DNA of 64,000 nucleotides from Clostridia bacterium (GTDB lineage Bacteria > Bacillota > Clostridia > Christensenellales > Borkfalkiaceae): contig JAFUKM010000006.1 of assembly GCA_017473605.1 (NCBI GenBank), forward strand, positions 1 to 64,000, written 5' to 3'. Of the stretch, positions 48,923-57,959 are shown piece after piece. Made by a program: the position numbers and the translations under genes. The notes beneath the pieces are model-generated. The model was not told the DNA's origin. It was given only the letters and a program-made list of their open reading frames with translations, and ran no database searches. Within the stretch, counting starts at the first letter, position 1; every line of letters starts with the position of its first letter.

Positions 48923-50236
48923 ATGCTGAAAATTACGAAAGTACGGAAAAAAAGTATTGCCGCCGAATTCGGTTTCGAAGTCGGCGATATCGTAACGGCG
49001 TTTGATAAAATCCCTTGCGTGGACGAACTCGACTATTTGTATTACGTGGAAAAAGATTCGTTCACAATGACGGTGAAAGACTCCCGAACGGGCGCAGAAA
49101 CGGATGTTTTGATAGAAAAAGACGAAGGGGAAGATTTGGGTTTGGAGTTTGAAAAAACTGCCAAAATCCGTACCTGTCATAACCGTTGCGTGTTTTGCTT
49201 TGTCGACCAAATGCCTAAAAATATGCGCGAAAGCTTGTATGTGAAAGACGACGATTACGCAATGAGTTTCGAGTGCGGCAATTTCGTCACGCTAACCAAC
49301 GTAACGGACGAAGAAATAGCGCGTATCGTGCGCTTAAAGCTTTCTCCGATGTACGTGTCGGTGCATACGACCAATCCCGAATTGCGGGTAAAGCTGCTTC
49401 GTAACCGTTTCGCAGGCAAAATTTTATCGCAAATCGATACGCTTGTAAAAGGCGGAATAGAGCTGCATTGCCAAGCGGTTATCGTCCCGAACGAAAACGA
49501 CGGGGAAGAACTCCGCCGAACGGCGAAAGAACTGTTCGCGTATTACCCCAGCGTGCGCGATTTGGCTTGCGTACCCACGGGGCTTACCAAGTATCGCGAC
49601 GGATTGACGCAAATTCCCGATATCGATAAAGCGTATAGCGAGAAAATGCTCGATTTGATAGACGAACTCAACGCGGAGCTGGGCGCAAACTTCCTTCTCC
49701 CTGCCGACGAATACTTCGTAAAAGCGGAACGGGAAATGAAACCGACGTCCTTTTACGGGGACTTCGAGCAAATAGAAAACGGAATAGGGATGACGAGTAA
49801 GTTTTTGTCCGAAGCGAACGAAGCGTTGACGGATTGGAAGAGAAAAAAACTGAAAAAGGGAAAAAAGAGCCTGCTGATTTGCGGCGTAAGCGCGGAAAAA
49901 ACGCTTGGCGGATTGATAGAGCGTTGCAATCGGGAAATCGTAGGCTTGGAAGCCAAGCTGTTGCCTGTGAAAAACGAATTTTTCGGGGAAACGGTGACGT
50001 GTACGGGTTTGCTCACGGGGCAGGACGTGATAAAGGCGGTGGAAAATTACCGTGCAAACGGGGGCGAATTTGACGAAATGGTGCTTGCAGGCAATACGAT
50101 GAAGGAATTTGAAGACGTATTCCTTTGCGGTACGACGCTTGCGGACATAAAAAAGAAATTCAGCTTTGCCAATATCCGTATCAATCGCAAAAACGACGGG
50201 TACGGCTTGATAGAGATTTTGGCGACGAATAAATAA
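48923..50236 (+). CDS. DUF512 / TIGR03279-type radical SAM-like protein
   Basis: 437 residues from ATG at 48923 (GGGTAAAAGTC upstream). A PDZ-like N-terminus (residues ~1-70, IAAEFGFEVGDIVTAFDKIP) is joined to a barrel with CHNRCVFCFVDQMP (near 78-91), a CxxxCxxC iron-sulfur motif as in radical SAM enzymes. The middle has LACVPTGLTKYRDGL and the C-terminal ALTDWKRKKLKKGKK region. Family members are conserved next to der, as here, and are proposed to act in ribosome or tRNA quality; function unproven. Confidence 0.85.
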   Translation: MLKITKVRKKSIAAEFGFEVGDIVTAFDKIPCVDELDYLYYVEKDSFTMTVKDSRTGAETDVLIEKDEGEDLGLEFEKTAKIRTCHNRCVFCFVDQMPKNMRESLYVKDDDYAMSFECGNFVTLTNVTDEEIARIVRLKLSPMYVSVHTTNPELRVKLLRNRFAGKILSQIDTLVKGGIELHCQAVIVPNENDGEELRRTAKELFAYYPSVRDLACVPTGLTKYRDGLTQIPDIDKAYSEKMLDLIDELNAELGANFLLPADEYFVKAEREMKPTSFYGDFEQIENGIGMTSKFLSEANEALTDWKRKKLKKGKKSLLICGVSAEKTLGGLIERCNREIVGLEAKLLPVKNEFFGETVTCTGLLTGQDVIKAVENYRANGGEFDEMVLAGNTMKEFEDVFLCGTTLADIKKKFSFANIRINRKNDGYGLIEILATNK

Positions 50237-50262
50237 GAGAGAAGCAAAAAGGAGAGAAAGAT

Positions 50263-51576
50263 ATGGCAAATCCTTTGATAGCGTTGGTGGGAAGACCGAA
50301 CGTGGGGAAAAGCACGTTTTTCAATAAAGTGGCAGGTCGAAAGATATCGATTACGGAAGACAGACCGGGCGTAACGCGGGATAGACTGTACGCGGACGCG
50401 ACGTGGCGGGGTAAGCATTTTACAATGGTGGATACGGGCGGTTTGGAACTGAAATCGGAAGATATTATGTGGAAGGAAATCGCCAAACAAGCGGACGTCG
50501 CGATAGAAACGGCGGACGTCATTTTGTTTTTCACGGACGGGCGGGACGGCTTGCACCCGTCCGATTACGACGTGGCGGATATATTGCGTAGAAGCAAAAA
50601 GCCCGTCGTTTTGGTTGTGAATAAGATAGACGATTATTCGCCCGAAAAGGTCTACGAATTTTATTCGTTGGGGCTTGGCGAACCGTACGCGGTATCGGCG
50701 GAACACTCGCAGGGTATCGGCGACGTGCTTGACGAAGCGCTTACGTACTTCCCCGAAACGACGGAAGAAGCCGTGCCGTCTTTGAAGATAGCGGTGGTGG
50801 GCAAACCGAACGCAGGCAAATCCAGCCTTGTTAATAAGCTTCTCGGCAGCGAAAGAAGTATCGTAACGCCGATAGCAGGTACGACGCGAGACGCGATAGA
50901 CACGCTGTTTTACCGCGGCGAAAAGGCGTACACGATAATCGATACGGCAGGGATACGGAAGAAGAAAAAGGTCGAAGACGACGTGGAATATTATTCGAAT
51001 ATGCGCGCGTTCGACGCCGTGCGCCGTTGCGACGTATGCTTGCTCGTCGTGGATAGCGAAGAAGGGTTGACGGAACAAGACGTCAAGATTATCGGTTACG
51101 TACACGAACAGGGCAAACCGTCGGTTATCGTTATGAATAAATGGGACTTGGTGGAGAAAGATACCCACACGGTCAACCGTTTTGAAGAACAGCTGAAAGA
51201 AGACTTAAAGTTTATGGACTATTATAAATCCATATACATTTCGGCAAAGACGGGGCAACGGGTGGAGAAAATCCTTTTAGCGGCGGAAGAAGCGTACGCG
51301 CACGCATCGTTCCGAGTCCCTACGGGCGCGCTGAACGATTTGATTGGCGACGCAATCCGTATGCAAGAGCCGCCTTCGTATTTAGGTAGACGTATGCGCG
51401 TATTCTTCTCCTCGCAGGTAGGGGTATGTCCGCCGACGTTCGCGCTCTTTGTCAACGACGAAAGATTATTGCACTTTTCTTACGAACGGTATTTGGAGAA
51501 CGTTATCCGCAAAGCGTACGATTTTTCGGGTACGCCGATAAAGATAGTGGTAAGAGAGAAGAAAGACGAAGATTAA
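50263..51576 (+). CDS. der: GTPase Der (EngA), ribosome assembly
   Basis: 437 residues with two GTPase domains and a KH-like C-terminal domain. G1 motifs are GRPNVGKSTFFN (near 9-20) and GKPNAGKSSLVNK (near 180-192); G3 is DTGG and DTAGIRKKKK; G4 motifs are NKID and NKWD. Der helps 50S maturation. Normal length. AAAGGAGAGAAAG precedes the start. It opens into plsY, a common order in Firmicutes. Confidence 0.97.
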   Translation: MANPLIALVGRPNVGKSTFFNKVAGRKISITEDRPGVTRDRLYADATWRGKHFTMVDTGGLELKSEDIMWKEIAKQADVAIETADVILFFTDGRDGLHPSDYDVADILRRSKKPVVLVVNKIDDYSPEKVYEFYSLGLGEPYAVSAEHSQGIGDVLDEALTYFPETTEEAVPSLKIAVVGKPNAGKSSLVNKLLGSERSIVTPIAGTTRDAIDTLFYRGEKAYTIIDTAGIRKKKKVEDDVEYYSNMRAFDAVRRCDVCLLVVDSEEGLTEQDVKIIGYVHEQGKPSVIVMNKWDLVEKDTHTVNRFEEQLKEDLKFMDYYKSIYISAKTGQRVEKILLAAEEAYAHASFRVPTGALNDLIGDAIRMQEPPSYLGRRMRVFFSSQVGVCPPTFALFVNDERLLHFSYERYLENVIRKAYDFSGTPIKIVVREKKDED

Positions 51577-51591
51577 GCAAGGAGAAGAAGT

Positions 51592-52314
51592 ATGCAACCT
51601 TTTTCTATGTCAAAAAATTGGTGGCAGTTCGTGATAATGGCGCTTGTATCGTATTTTCTCGGCTGCGTGAATATTGCGCGTATCATTGCGAGAAAAAAGC
51701 ATAAAGACATCACGAAAATGGGCAGCGGTAACCCGGGGACAATGAATATGAGCCGAGAATTCGGTTGGAAAGTCGGTCTTTTAACGTTCGTGTTCGACGC
51801 GTTTAAGGGCGGCGTTCCCGTGCTTGTCGCGCATCTCGTGTATAAGAACTACACGTTTGCGGGTACGCTGATACACGTATCGGACGTGGCGCGGTATTTT
51901 TGCGGCGTATTCGCAGTACTCGGTCATATCCTGCCCGTCGTTTACCGCTTTAACGGCGGCAAAGGCATAGCGACGACGTTCGGCGTGTTTTGGGTGGCGC
52001 TCTCATGCGAATCAACTTTGTATATTCCCATCGTATTCGGCGCGTTCCTTTGCGTATTGTTGTTTATTTTTATCACGGAGTGGGGCTCGTTGGGCAACAT
52101 TTTGGCAACGGCGATATTCTCGGTGATACAGCTCGTGACGTTTTTCTACCGTTACGAACACCAAGCGGTTAACGCATATTTGGTAATAGCGTATTTGCTC
52201 GTGTTCCTGTTTACGGTCATCACGTGGTGCGCGCACGAAAAGAACCTTCTTCGTCTTTTCAGCGGCGAAGAACATAGAACGTCTTTGAAAAAAATCGTTA
52301 AAAAGAAGAAATAA
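51592..52314 (+). CDS. plsY: Glycerol-3-phosphate acyltransferase PlsY
   Basis: 240 residues, about five to seven membrane helices. Signature motifs are SYFLGCVNIARII, the MGSGNPGTMNMSR loop (near 42-54) and GHILPVVYRFNGGKGIATTFG (near 109-129). Uses acyl phosphate to make lysophosphatidic acid. It is longer than the usual ~200 residues through a C-terminal basic tail. Followed 14 bases later by trkA. Confidence 0.92.
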   Translation: MQPFSMSKNWWQFVIMALVSYFLGCVNIARIIARKKHKDITKMGSGNPGTMNMSREFGWKVGLLTFVFDAFKGGVPVLVAHLVYKNYTFAGTLIHVSDVARYFCGVFAVLGHILPVVYRFNGGKGIATTFGVFWVALSCESTLYIPIVFGAFLCVLLFIFITEWGSLGNILATAIFSVIQLVTFFYRYEHQAVNAYLVIAYLLVFLFTVITWCAHEKNLLRLFSGEEHRTSLKKIVKKKK

Positions 52315-52328
52315 AAAGGATATTGGAA

Positions 52329-53684
52329 ATGAATATAATCATTATAGGCTGCGGAAGAGTGGGTAGAACGCTTGCGCAAAAACTGAATGAAGACGGCAAC
52401 GCCGTTACGGTCATCGATAGCAACGCGGATAACGTAAACCGCGTAACGTCCCGTTGCGACGTAATGGGCATTGTCGGGAACGGCGCAACGCACACCGTAC
52501 AACGCGAAGCGGGCATTGAAACGGCGGATTTGATGATAGCGGTAACGGGGTCGGACGAATTGAACCTGCTTTGCTGCTTGGTGGCGAAAAAGGAAAGCGA
52601 GTGCCAAACGATAGCGCGCGTGAAAAATCCCGAATACAGCGGCGACGCGCCGTATCTCAAAGACGAGCTTGGTTTGGCGATGGTCATCAATCCCGAATAC
52701 GCGTCGGCGGAAGAAATCGCGCGCGTACTCCGTTTCCCGTTCGCATTGAAAATCGAGCCTTTTGCCAAGGGTAAGGTCGAGCTTATCAAATTCAAGCTCC
52801 CCAAAGGCAACGAAATTATCGGTATGTCGGTGAAGGAAGTTATATCGAAATACAATAGCGATTTGCTCATATGCGCGATAGAGCGTGAAGAAGAATCGTA
52901 TATCCCGAACGGCGATTTTGTGTTCGAAGAAAAGGACGTGGTGTCGATAGTGGCAACGCCGAAAAACGCATACGAATTTTTCGCGAATATCAAATGTAAG
53001 GGGCACTCGATAAAAAACGCGCTCATCGTAGGCGGCGGCGTCGTTACGCACTACCTTTGCGAAATTTTGGAAAAATCGCATATAGCGTTGACGGTTGTGG
53101 AAAAAGACTTAAAACGCTGTGAAGAACTTTCCACCCTTTGGAGTAAAGTAAAAGTAATCCACGGCGACGGAACGGACCACGACCTTTTGTTGGAAGAAGG
53201 GGTAGAGAAATGCGGCGCGTTCGTAGCCCTTTCCGATTCGGACGAAGAGAACGTTTTGCTCTCGCTCTTTGCCAAGGGAGAAGGCTGTGAAAAGACGGTA
53301 ACGAAAGTCAATCGAATCGATTATGATAACGTACTTGCGCAGCTCGAATTAGACGCGTCGGTATGTCCGCGTATTATCACGTCGGATACGATATTGCGAT
53401 ACGTGCGCGCCACGGAAAACGCGGTAGGCAGTAACGTGGAAACGCTCTATAATATTATCCCCGGTCAGATAGAAGCGGCGGAATTTATCGTGCGTGAAAA
53501 TTCCCCGATTATCGGCACGCCGCTGTATAAGCTCAAATTCAAAAAAGACGTGCTTATCGGTTCGATAACGCGCGGTAAAGAAACGTTGATTCCGCGCGGG
53601 AACGATATAATTCAGGCGGGGGACGCGGTTGTCGTTATTTCCAAACGTATCGGATTGTACGATATTGCAGATATACTGAAATAA
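52329..53684 (+). CDS. trkA: Trk potassium transport subunit TrkA
   Basis: 451 residues from ATG at 52329 (AAAAAGGA upstream). Two RCK_N domains (Rossmann; IIIIGCGRVGRTLAQKLNEDG near 2-22 and ALIVGGGVVTHYLCEIL near 228-244) each followed by RCK_C. It is the cytoplasmic NAD(H)/nucleotide-binding gating subunit of TrkH. trkH starts 17 bases after the stop. Confidence 0.96.
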   Translation: MNIIIIGCGRVGRTLAQKLNEDGNAVTVIDSNADNVNRVTSRCDVMGIVGNGATHTVQREAGIETADLMIAVTGSDELNLLCCLVAKKESECQTIARVKNPEYSGDAPYLKDELGLAMVINPEYASAEEIARVLRFPFALKIEPFAKGKVELIKFKLPKGNEIIGMSVKEVISKYNSDLLICAIEREEESYIPNGDFVFEEKDVVSIVATPKNAYEFFANIKCKGHSIKNALIVGGGVVTHYLCEILEKSHIALTVVEKDLKRCEELSTLWSKVKVIHGDGTDHDLLLEEGVEKCGAFVALSDSDEENVLLSLFAKGEGCEKTVTKVNRIDYDNVLAQLELDASVCPRIITSDTILRYVRATENAVGSNVETLYNIIPGQIEAAEFIVRENSPIIGTPLYKLKFKKDVLIGSITRGKETLIPRGNDIIQAGDAVVVISKRIGLYDIADILK

Positions 53685-53701
53685 TCCCGAAAGGAGAAGA
53701 G

Positions 53702-55144
53702 ATGAATTACGGAATTATAAAACGTACGCTCGGCTGGTTATTGCTGTTTGAAACGTGCTTTTTTTGCGTACCGGTAATCACGGCGCTCGTGTATCGGGAA
53801 AAAGAAGTATTCGATTTCCTTTTTACCATGCTTATTACGGCGACGCTTGGCGGTCTTTTCTTGATTGGAAAACCGAAAAAAGACAGACTGTTCGCCAAAG
53901 AAGGTATCGTCATTACGGCGTTGAGTTGGATTTTAATGAGTTTATTCGGCGCAATCCCGCTGTATACGTCGGGGGGATATCCCACGTACGTAGACGCGCT
54001 TTTCGAAATCGTTTCGGGCTTTACGACGACGGGCGCTTCGGTTCTTCCGAGCGATTCGGTGGCGGCGCTTCCGAAATGTATTTTGATGTGGCGTAGCTTT
54101 ACCCATTGGATAGGCGGTATGGGCGTGCTTGTGTTTATTATGGTGTTCTTGCCCCTTTGCGGCGGCGGACGGAATATGAACATAATGAAAGCGGAAAGCC
54201 CCGGTCCGTCGGTAGGAAAATTGCTGCCGAAAATGCGTTCGACGGCAGGCGTACTGTACTTAATCTATACGGCAATGACCTTGTTGCAGTTTGTGTTGCT
54301 CGTATTCGATATGCCCGTGTTCGACGCGATAAATACGTCTTTCGCAACGGCGGGTACGGGCGGATTTGCGATAAAAGCGGACGGCTTTGCGGGCTATTCT
54401 TCGTATAGCCAAATCGTCGTAACGGTGTTTATGGTCCTGTTCTCTATTAACTTCGCTTCGTATTTCTTCATTTTGCGCGGAAAGTTCAAAGAAGCGCTCA
54501 ATACGGAAGTACGAGTATTTTTAGGCGTCGTAGTGTCGGCAATCACGCTGATTACGGTAGACCTTTGTATATCGAACGTGTTGCAGGTGGGCGACGCCAT
54601 CAAACACTCGGCGTTTTCGGTATCGTCGGTGATATCGACGACGGGTTTTGCAACGGAGAACTTCGATACGTGGCCCGCATTTTCCAAAACGATTTTGGTG
54701 CTGTGTATGTTTATCGGCGCGTGCGCGGGTAGTACGGGCGGCGGTATAAAAGTATCCCGTTTCGTGATACTCTTTAAAGGCGTAAGACACGAAACGCAGC
54801 GTATGTTGCATCCCAAACGGATTAAAAAGATAACGATGGACGGAAAGGTAGTCGAACACGAAGTCGTGCGCGGCGTCAATAATTATTTAATCGCGTTTGT
54901 AGCCATTTTCGTCGTTTCGTTGCTGTTGATTTCTTTGGACGGAAAGGATTTGGTAACCAACTTCACCGCCATTACGGCGACGATAAACAATATCGGACCG
55001 GGGCTTGGCGCAGTCGGCCCTGCCGGACATTTCGGTGATTTTTCCATTTTGTCGAAAATCGTATTTATTTTCGATATGTTGATAGGCAGATTGGAAATAT
55101 TCCCGATGCTACTCCTGTTTATGCCTGCTACGTGGCGAAAATAA
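53702..55144 (+). CDS. trkH: Potassium uptake channel TrkH
   Basis: 480 residues, about ten to twelve membrane helices in four M1-P-M2 repeats. The selectivity-filter segments TTTGASV, SFATAGTGGFAIKA, STTGFATENF and NNIGPGLGAVGP are visible. It transports K+ under TrkA control. GAAAGGAGAAGAG precedes the ATG. The formate/nitrite transporter follows after 21 bases. Confidence 0.95.
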   Translation: MNYGIIKRTLGWLLLFETCFFCVPVITALVYREKEVFDFLFTMLITATLGGLFLIGKPKKDRLFAKEGIVITALSWILMSLFGAIPLYTSGGYPTYVDALFEIVSGFTTTGASVLPSDSVAALPKCILMWRSFTHWIGGMGVLVFIMVFLPLCGGGRNMNIMKAESPGPSVGKLLPKMRSTAGVLYLIYTAMTLLQFVLLVFDMPVFDAINTSFATAGTGGFAIKADGFAGYSSYSQIVVTVFMVLFSINFASYFFILRGKFKEALNTEVRVFLGVVVSAITLITVDLCISNVLQVGDAIKHSAFSVSSVISTTGFATENFDTWPAFSKTILVLCMFIGACAGSTGGGIKVSRFVILFKGVRHETQRMLHPKRIKKITMDGKVVEHEVVRGVNNYLIAFVAIFVVSLLLISLDGKDLVTNFTAITATINNIGPGLGAVGPAGHFGDFSILSKIVFIFDMLIGRLEIFPMLLLFMPATWRK

Positions 55145-55165
55145 TATAAAGAAGGTAGGAAAAAT

Positions 55166-55885
55166 ATGAAACCTTTGGAAAAATTAACGAAAGCGCAATT
55201 TATCTCTTTTTGCTTTATGTCCTTTTGTTCGGGTATAATGATAGGCGTAGGCGGTACGGCGTTCCTGTTCGCCTATAATTTGTTCGGAGATTGGGGTAGA
55301 CTGATAGGTTCGGTACTCTTCTCGCTGGGTATTTTGGCAATCGTAATGTTCGATATGAAGCTGTTTACGGGCTTGATATCCGATATGCCGGAAATGGGCG
55401 CGAAGAATTGGTGGAAATTACCCGTTTGCTTTTTGTGGAATATGATAGGCGTTCTGTTTGCCGCGGTGCTCGTTTACTATTCGCCTTTGGCGGACGTCGT
55501 AGTCCCGAAAGCGCAAGAGATGATGAGCGTCAAACTCGACGCGGAGTGGTGGGGCTTGAAAGCGCTCTGTTCTTCTATACTTTGCGGATTTTTAATTACG
55601 CTTTCGATAGGCGCGGTAAACTATGCGCCGCGTAAAAAGCTTTCCACGACGGTAGGGGTAATGTTCCCGATTATCGTATTCGCCTTTTGCGGCTTCGACC
55701 ACTCGGTAGCCAATACGCTGTATATCTATTTCCTTGGCTTTTCGGGAAAAGCGATGTTGTATTTGCTCGTATGCGTGGTAGGGAATATTTTGGGCGGCGT
55801 TATCCTGCCGATATTGTCGCTGTTTAGAATTTGGTCGAATAAAACGCAGGTAAAGCAAGAAACAAAGGAACAAGGTCAAGAATAA
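55166..55885 (+). CDS. Formate/nitrite transporter family protein
   Basis: 239 residues with six membrane helices. FNT motifs: FCSGIMIGVGGTAFLFA, LGILAIVMFDMKLFTG near 52-67 and the conserved GFDHSVANTLYIY (near 171-183). Conducts small anions (formate, nitrite or hydrosulfide). A poly-polar C-terminal tail (KQETKEQGQE) follows. Directly followed by a mutarotase gene four bases later. Substrate not inferable. Confidence 0.9.
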   Translation: MKPLEKLTKAQFISFCFMSFCSGIMIGVGGTAFLFAYNLFGDWGRLIGSVLFSLGILAIVMFDMKLFTGLISDMPEMGAKNWWKLPVCFLWNMIGVLFAAVLVYYSPLADVVVPKAQEMMSVKLDAEWWGLKALCSSILCGFLITLSIGAVNYAPRKKLSTTVGVMFPIIVFAFCGFDHSVANTLYIYFLGFSGKAMLYLLVCVVGNILGGVILPILSLFRIWSNKTQVKQETKEQGQE

Positions 55886-55889
55886 AGCT

Positions 55890-56207
55890 ATGGAAAAATA
55901 CGCTTGGACGGCAAAGATAAAAGAAGGAAAAAAGGAAGAGTATATCCGTCGTCATAACGAAATATGGAAAGAACTTGTCGAAGTATTGAAAACGGCGGGG
56001 ATAAGCAATTACACGATATGGTTAAACGGTAATACGCTGTTTGGCTATTACGAGTGCGAAAAGGGTATAGCGGTAGCGACGAAAACGCAAGCGCAAAGCC
56101 CGATAGTGGATAAATGGAACGAATATATGAAAGACGTAATGGAAATGGAGTTAGACCCGATTACGGGCGCGCAACCCCAGCTTACCTGTGTTTTTGAATT
56201 GAATTAA
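55890..56207 (+). CDS. rhaM: L-rhamnose mutarotase
   Basis: 105 residues with the family opening YAWTAKIKEGKKEEYIRRHNEIW, YTIWLNGNTLFGYYEC and PIVDKWNEYMKDVMEME. Interconverts alpha and beta anomers of L-rhamnose; His and Tyr/Trp residues of the active site are present. Ends the trk-FNT gene train and is followed by a terminator. It fits with a GH106-like glycosidase at 39892 but no rhaA/B/D genes are in the window. Confidence 0.88.
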   Translation: MEKYAWTAKIKEGKKEEYIRRHNEIWKELVEVLKTAGISNYTIWLNGNTLFGYYECEKGIAVATKTQAQSPIVDKWNEYMKDVMEMELDPITGAQPQLTCVFELN

Positions 56208-56240
56208 CAAAATCCCCACGCCTGACGGCGTGGGGTTTGG
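56207..56240 (+). terminator. Rho-independent terminator
   Basis: ATCCCCACGCC-TGAC-GGCGTGGGGTTT, T-poor tail. Confidence 0.75.
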
Positions 56241-56454
56241 TTATTATTGTAGGTCAATTTATATTCCCGTCCGAACAAAGTGAGGGCGGGGATATGTTTA
56301 TTAAAATGGTTTCGCATCAAAACGTTTTGATTTTCCTGCATTTTAGAACATTTTACCAATACGCTTTTGAATATGTAAGAAAAATTTAACGATTCTTTGC
56401 ATTTTTTACAGGCGTTTTTGGCTTCATCTTGTAGATGTGTCGATATAAAAGGTA
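56241..56454. other. AT-rich intergenic sequence, no gene supported
   Basis: No feature with clear coding character. A minus-strand 88-codon frame over 56204-56470 runs through the terminator and lacks a ribosome site; I do not accept it as a gene. It may be decayed mobile DNA at the edge of the island. Confidence 0.4.
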
Positions 56455-56511
56455 AATCCGAACCACTCAACGCGTTACAAGTATTTGGTTCGGATTATAC
56501 TGATTTGGTGG
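56455..56511 (+). repeat. Left flanking repeat of toxin/immunity-like island
   Basis: AATCCGAACCA (56455-56465) and TGGTTCGGATT (56486-56496) form an inverted repeat; TTGGTGG follows at 56505-56511. The same arrangement recurs in the same orientation at 57749-57803. Confidence 0.6.
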
Positions 56512-56536
56512 GGCGAGTGTAACGTAAGTTGAACCG

Positions 56537-57022
56537 TCAAAATTTATCAATGATGATAAAATCCTCACGGGCTACGCCGATTTGCGCGATATCCTTGCCC
56601 GTGCCGCGTTCGGAAAAAATAATTTCCCAATGATTGTCAATCGCATAGGTGCTGTTCACGCAACCTCTGTCGCCTTTGTGTACGCCCGCTATTGCGTATT
56701 TTGGCTTTTCCACAATCAATTCCACCGCGTCGTATTCTTGTACGTCGCACTCGGATAATTTTGTATATTTTTCCATTTTTACGTTTTGTAAATAGCCTTC
56801 CAACTCCTGTATGATTCGTTTATCGGAACGAGAGGAAAATACAAGAAATTTTTTATTCACTTTGGCGTAAGCCTTTTCCCCAAAATTATAAGGATTGTAG
56901 AAACAAACGGTATATATATCTCCCTCGCATTTTACGATAAGCCCCGAATAACCTTTATGTATTCCGTTTTGCGCCAATTCTGCTATTTCTGCCGTTAATT
57001 TAATGTTATCGTATAATTTCAT
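56537..57022 (-). CDS. Immunity-like protein with two DUF4926-like/SH3-like repeats
   Basis: 161 residues made of two similar halves: a first unit (MKLYDNIKLTAEIAELAQNGIHKGYSGLIVK) and a second (EYDAVELIVEKPKYAIAGVHKGDRGCVN), each with the V/I-H-K-G-x-x-G turn of a small beta-barrel. This resembles DUF4926-type proteins found next to toxins, so an immunity role is inferred from the neighbour, 12 bases upstream. AT-rich codon use. AGGAGGAACAAG precedes the ATG. Confidence 0.6.
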   Translation of the reverse strand: MKLYDNIKLTAEIAELAQNGIHKGYSGLIVKCEGDIYTVCFYNPYNFGEKAYAKVNKKFLVFSSRSDKRIIQELEGYLQNVKMEKYTKLSECDVQEYDAVELIVEKPKYAIAGVHKGDRGCVNSTYAIDNHWEIIFSERGTGKDIAQIGVAREDFIIIDKF

Positions 57023-57034
57023 CTTGTTCCTCCT

Positions 57035-57631
57035 TTAATCATTTGCCAGCGGTGTATTGCACGTAATCAGTCCCAATGGATGTACTTTCCAACCGCTTAT
57101 AAGTTGTACGTTTCTGCCTGTGGGCGTTGTTAATTCTATCACGATATTGATATCCTGTCCGTATTGCGGGTCAAGTCCACGCACAATATAATCTCCGTTT
57201 GAGTGTTTTTGCTTTGCTTGTCGTTCATATTCTGCTTTTAGCCCCTCGGAATCTTCTATCGTGTATCCAAAACCTTCAAACAACGCTTTCTTGCCGTTAT
57301 CCGCATACTTTTCCGAAAAGATATAACCCGAAAATTTTTCTATCGCGCAATAGGCTTTAACGGTTGGATTTGAAAGACCTTTCAATGTGCAATCGCAATG
57401 CGGATGTAATAATCCGTCGCCTTCCGCTTGCTTTTTCGGTAATCTCGATTTTACAAAATAACATCCCGATAATACCGTACAGGGCTTACAATGCCCTAAT
57501 AATTCTAAATTATTTCTCGCATCAGTTCTTTCTTGTCCTTTTTCATCGGGGATACCCCAATGAAACCATTTTACCCAATTATTATCTACAATCTCTCCGT
57601 CTTTATAGACAAAATTATCAAATATCCTCAT
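57035..57631 (-). CDS. Phage-head or polymorphic-toxin-like Cys/His protein (DUF6883-like C-terminus)
   Basis: 198 residues. A Cys/His cluster LGHCKPCTVLSGCYF...LLHPHCDCTL (near 46-83) recalls the Cys/His motif of phage minor-head and polymorphic-toxin proteins. The C-terminal half (KFSGYIFSEKYADNGKKALFEGFGYTIEDS... GQDINIVIEL) resembles DUF6883, a domain seen as a toxin tail in large secreted proteins. No signal or delivery domain is attached, so it is a standalone domain or a remnant. Paired with the gene downstream. Function tentative. Confidence 0.5.
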   Translation of the reverse strand: MRIFDNFVYKDGEIVDNNWVKWFHWGIPDEKGQERTDARNNLELLGHCKPCTVLSGCYFVKSRLPKKQAEGDGLLHPHCDCTLKGLSNPTVKAYCAIEKFSGYIFSEKYADNGKKALFEGFGYTIEDSEGLKAEYERQAKQKHSNGDYIVRGLDPQYGQDINIVIELTTPTGRNVQLISGWKVHPLGLITCNTPLAND

Positions 57632-57748
57632 AATATCTCACTTTAATTTATTTCGCTTGCAAACGTGAGGGCATTATAGCATACATTTTTCATTTGTCAA
57701 CAGGGTACTGCCGCCTTTTTAATGAACTATAAGTAATTTGTATAGCAT
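57632..57748. other. AT-rich spacer, no gene seen
   Basis: Contains a plausible minus-strand promoter region for the toxin-like gene but no clear box pair; nothing else recognised. Confidence 0.4.
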
Positions 57749-57803
57749 AATCCGAACCTATCAGTTTTTCAACAAAAGGTTCGGATAAGGTTTAACTTGG
57801 TGG
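57749..57803 (+). repeat. Right flanking repeat of toxin/immunity-like island
   Basis: ATCCGAACCT (57750-57759) and AGGTTCGGAT (57777-57786) with TTGGTGG at 57797-57803, the same layout as at 56455-56511. Between here and tmRNA (57804-57959) no gene is supported. Confidence 0.6.
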
Positions 57804-57959
57804 ACTTGGGCGTGTGAAATACGCACCGAGGACACCAAATATTATTAGGGTTCCCGAAAATATTTTGTACAACAAAAGATTTTTGGGAAAAAGGAAGGGC
57901 AGGCTCATAGGTCAAGCCGTTGCAGTAGCAACGGTGGACGAAATAGCCTTGCCCTGACG

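Noticed and set aside
56204..56470. 88-codon minus-strand frame
   Set aside because: It runs through a terminator hairpin, lacks a ribosome site and has no recognised homology.
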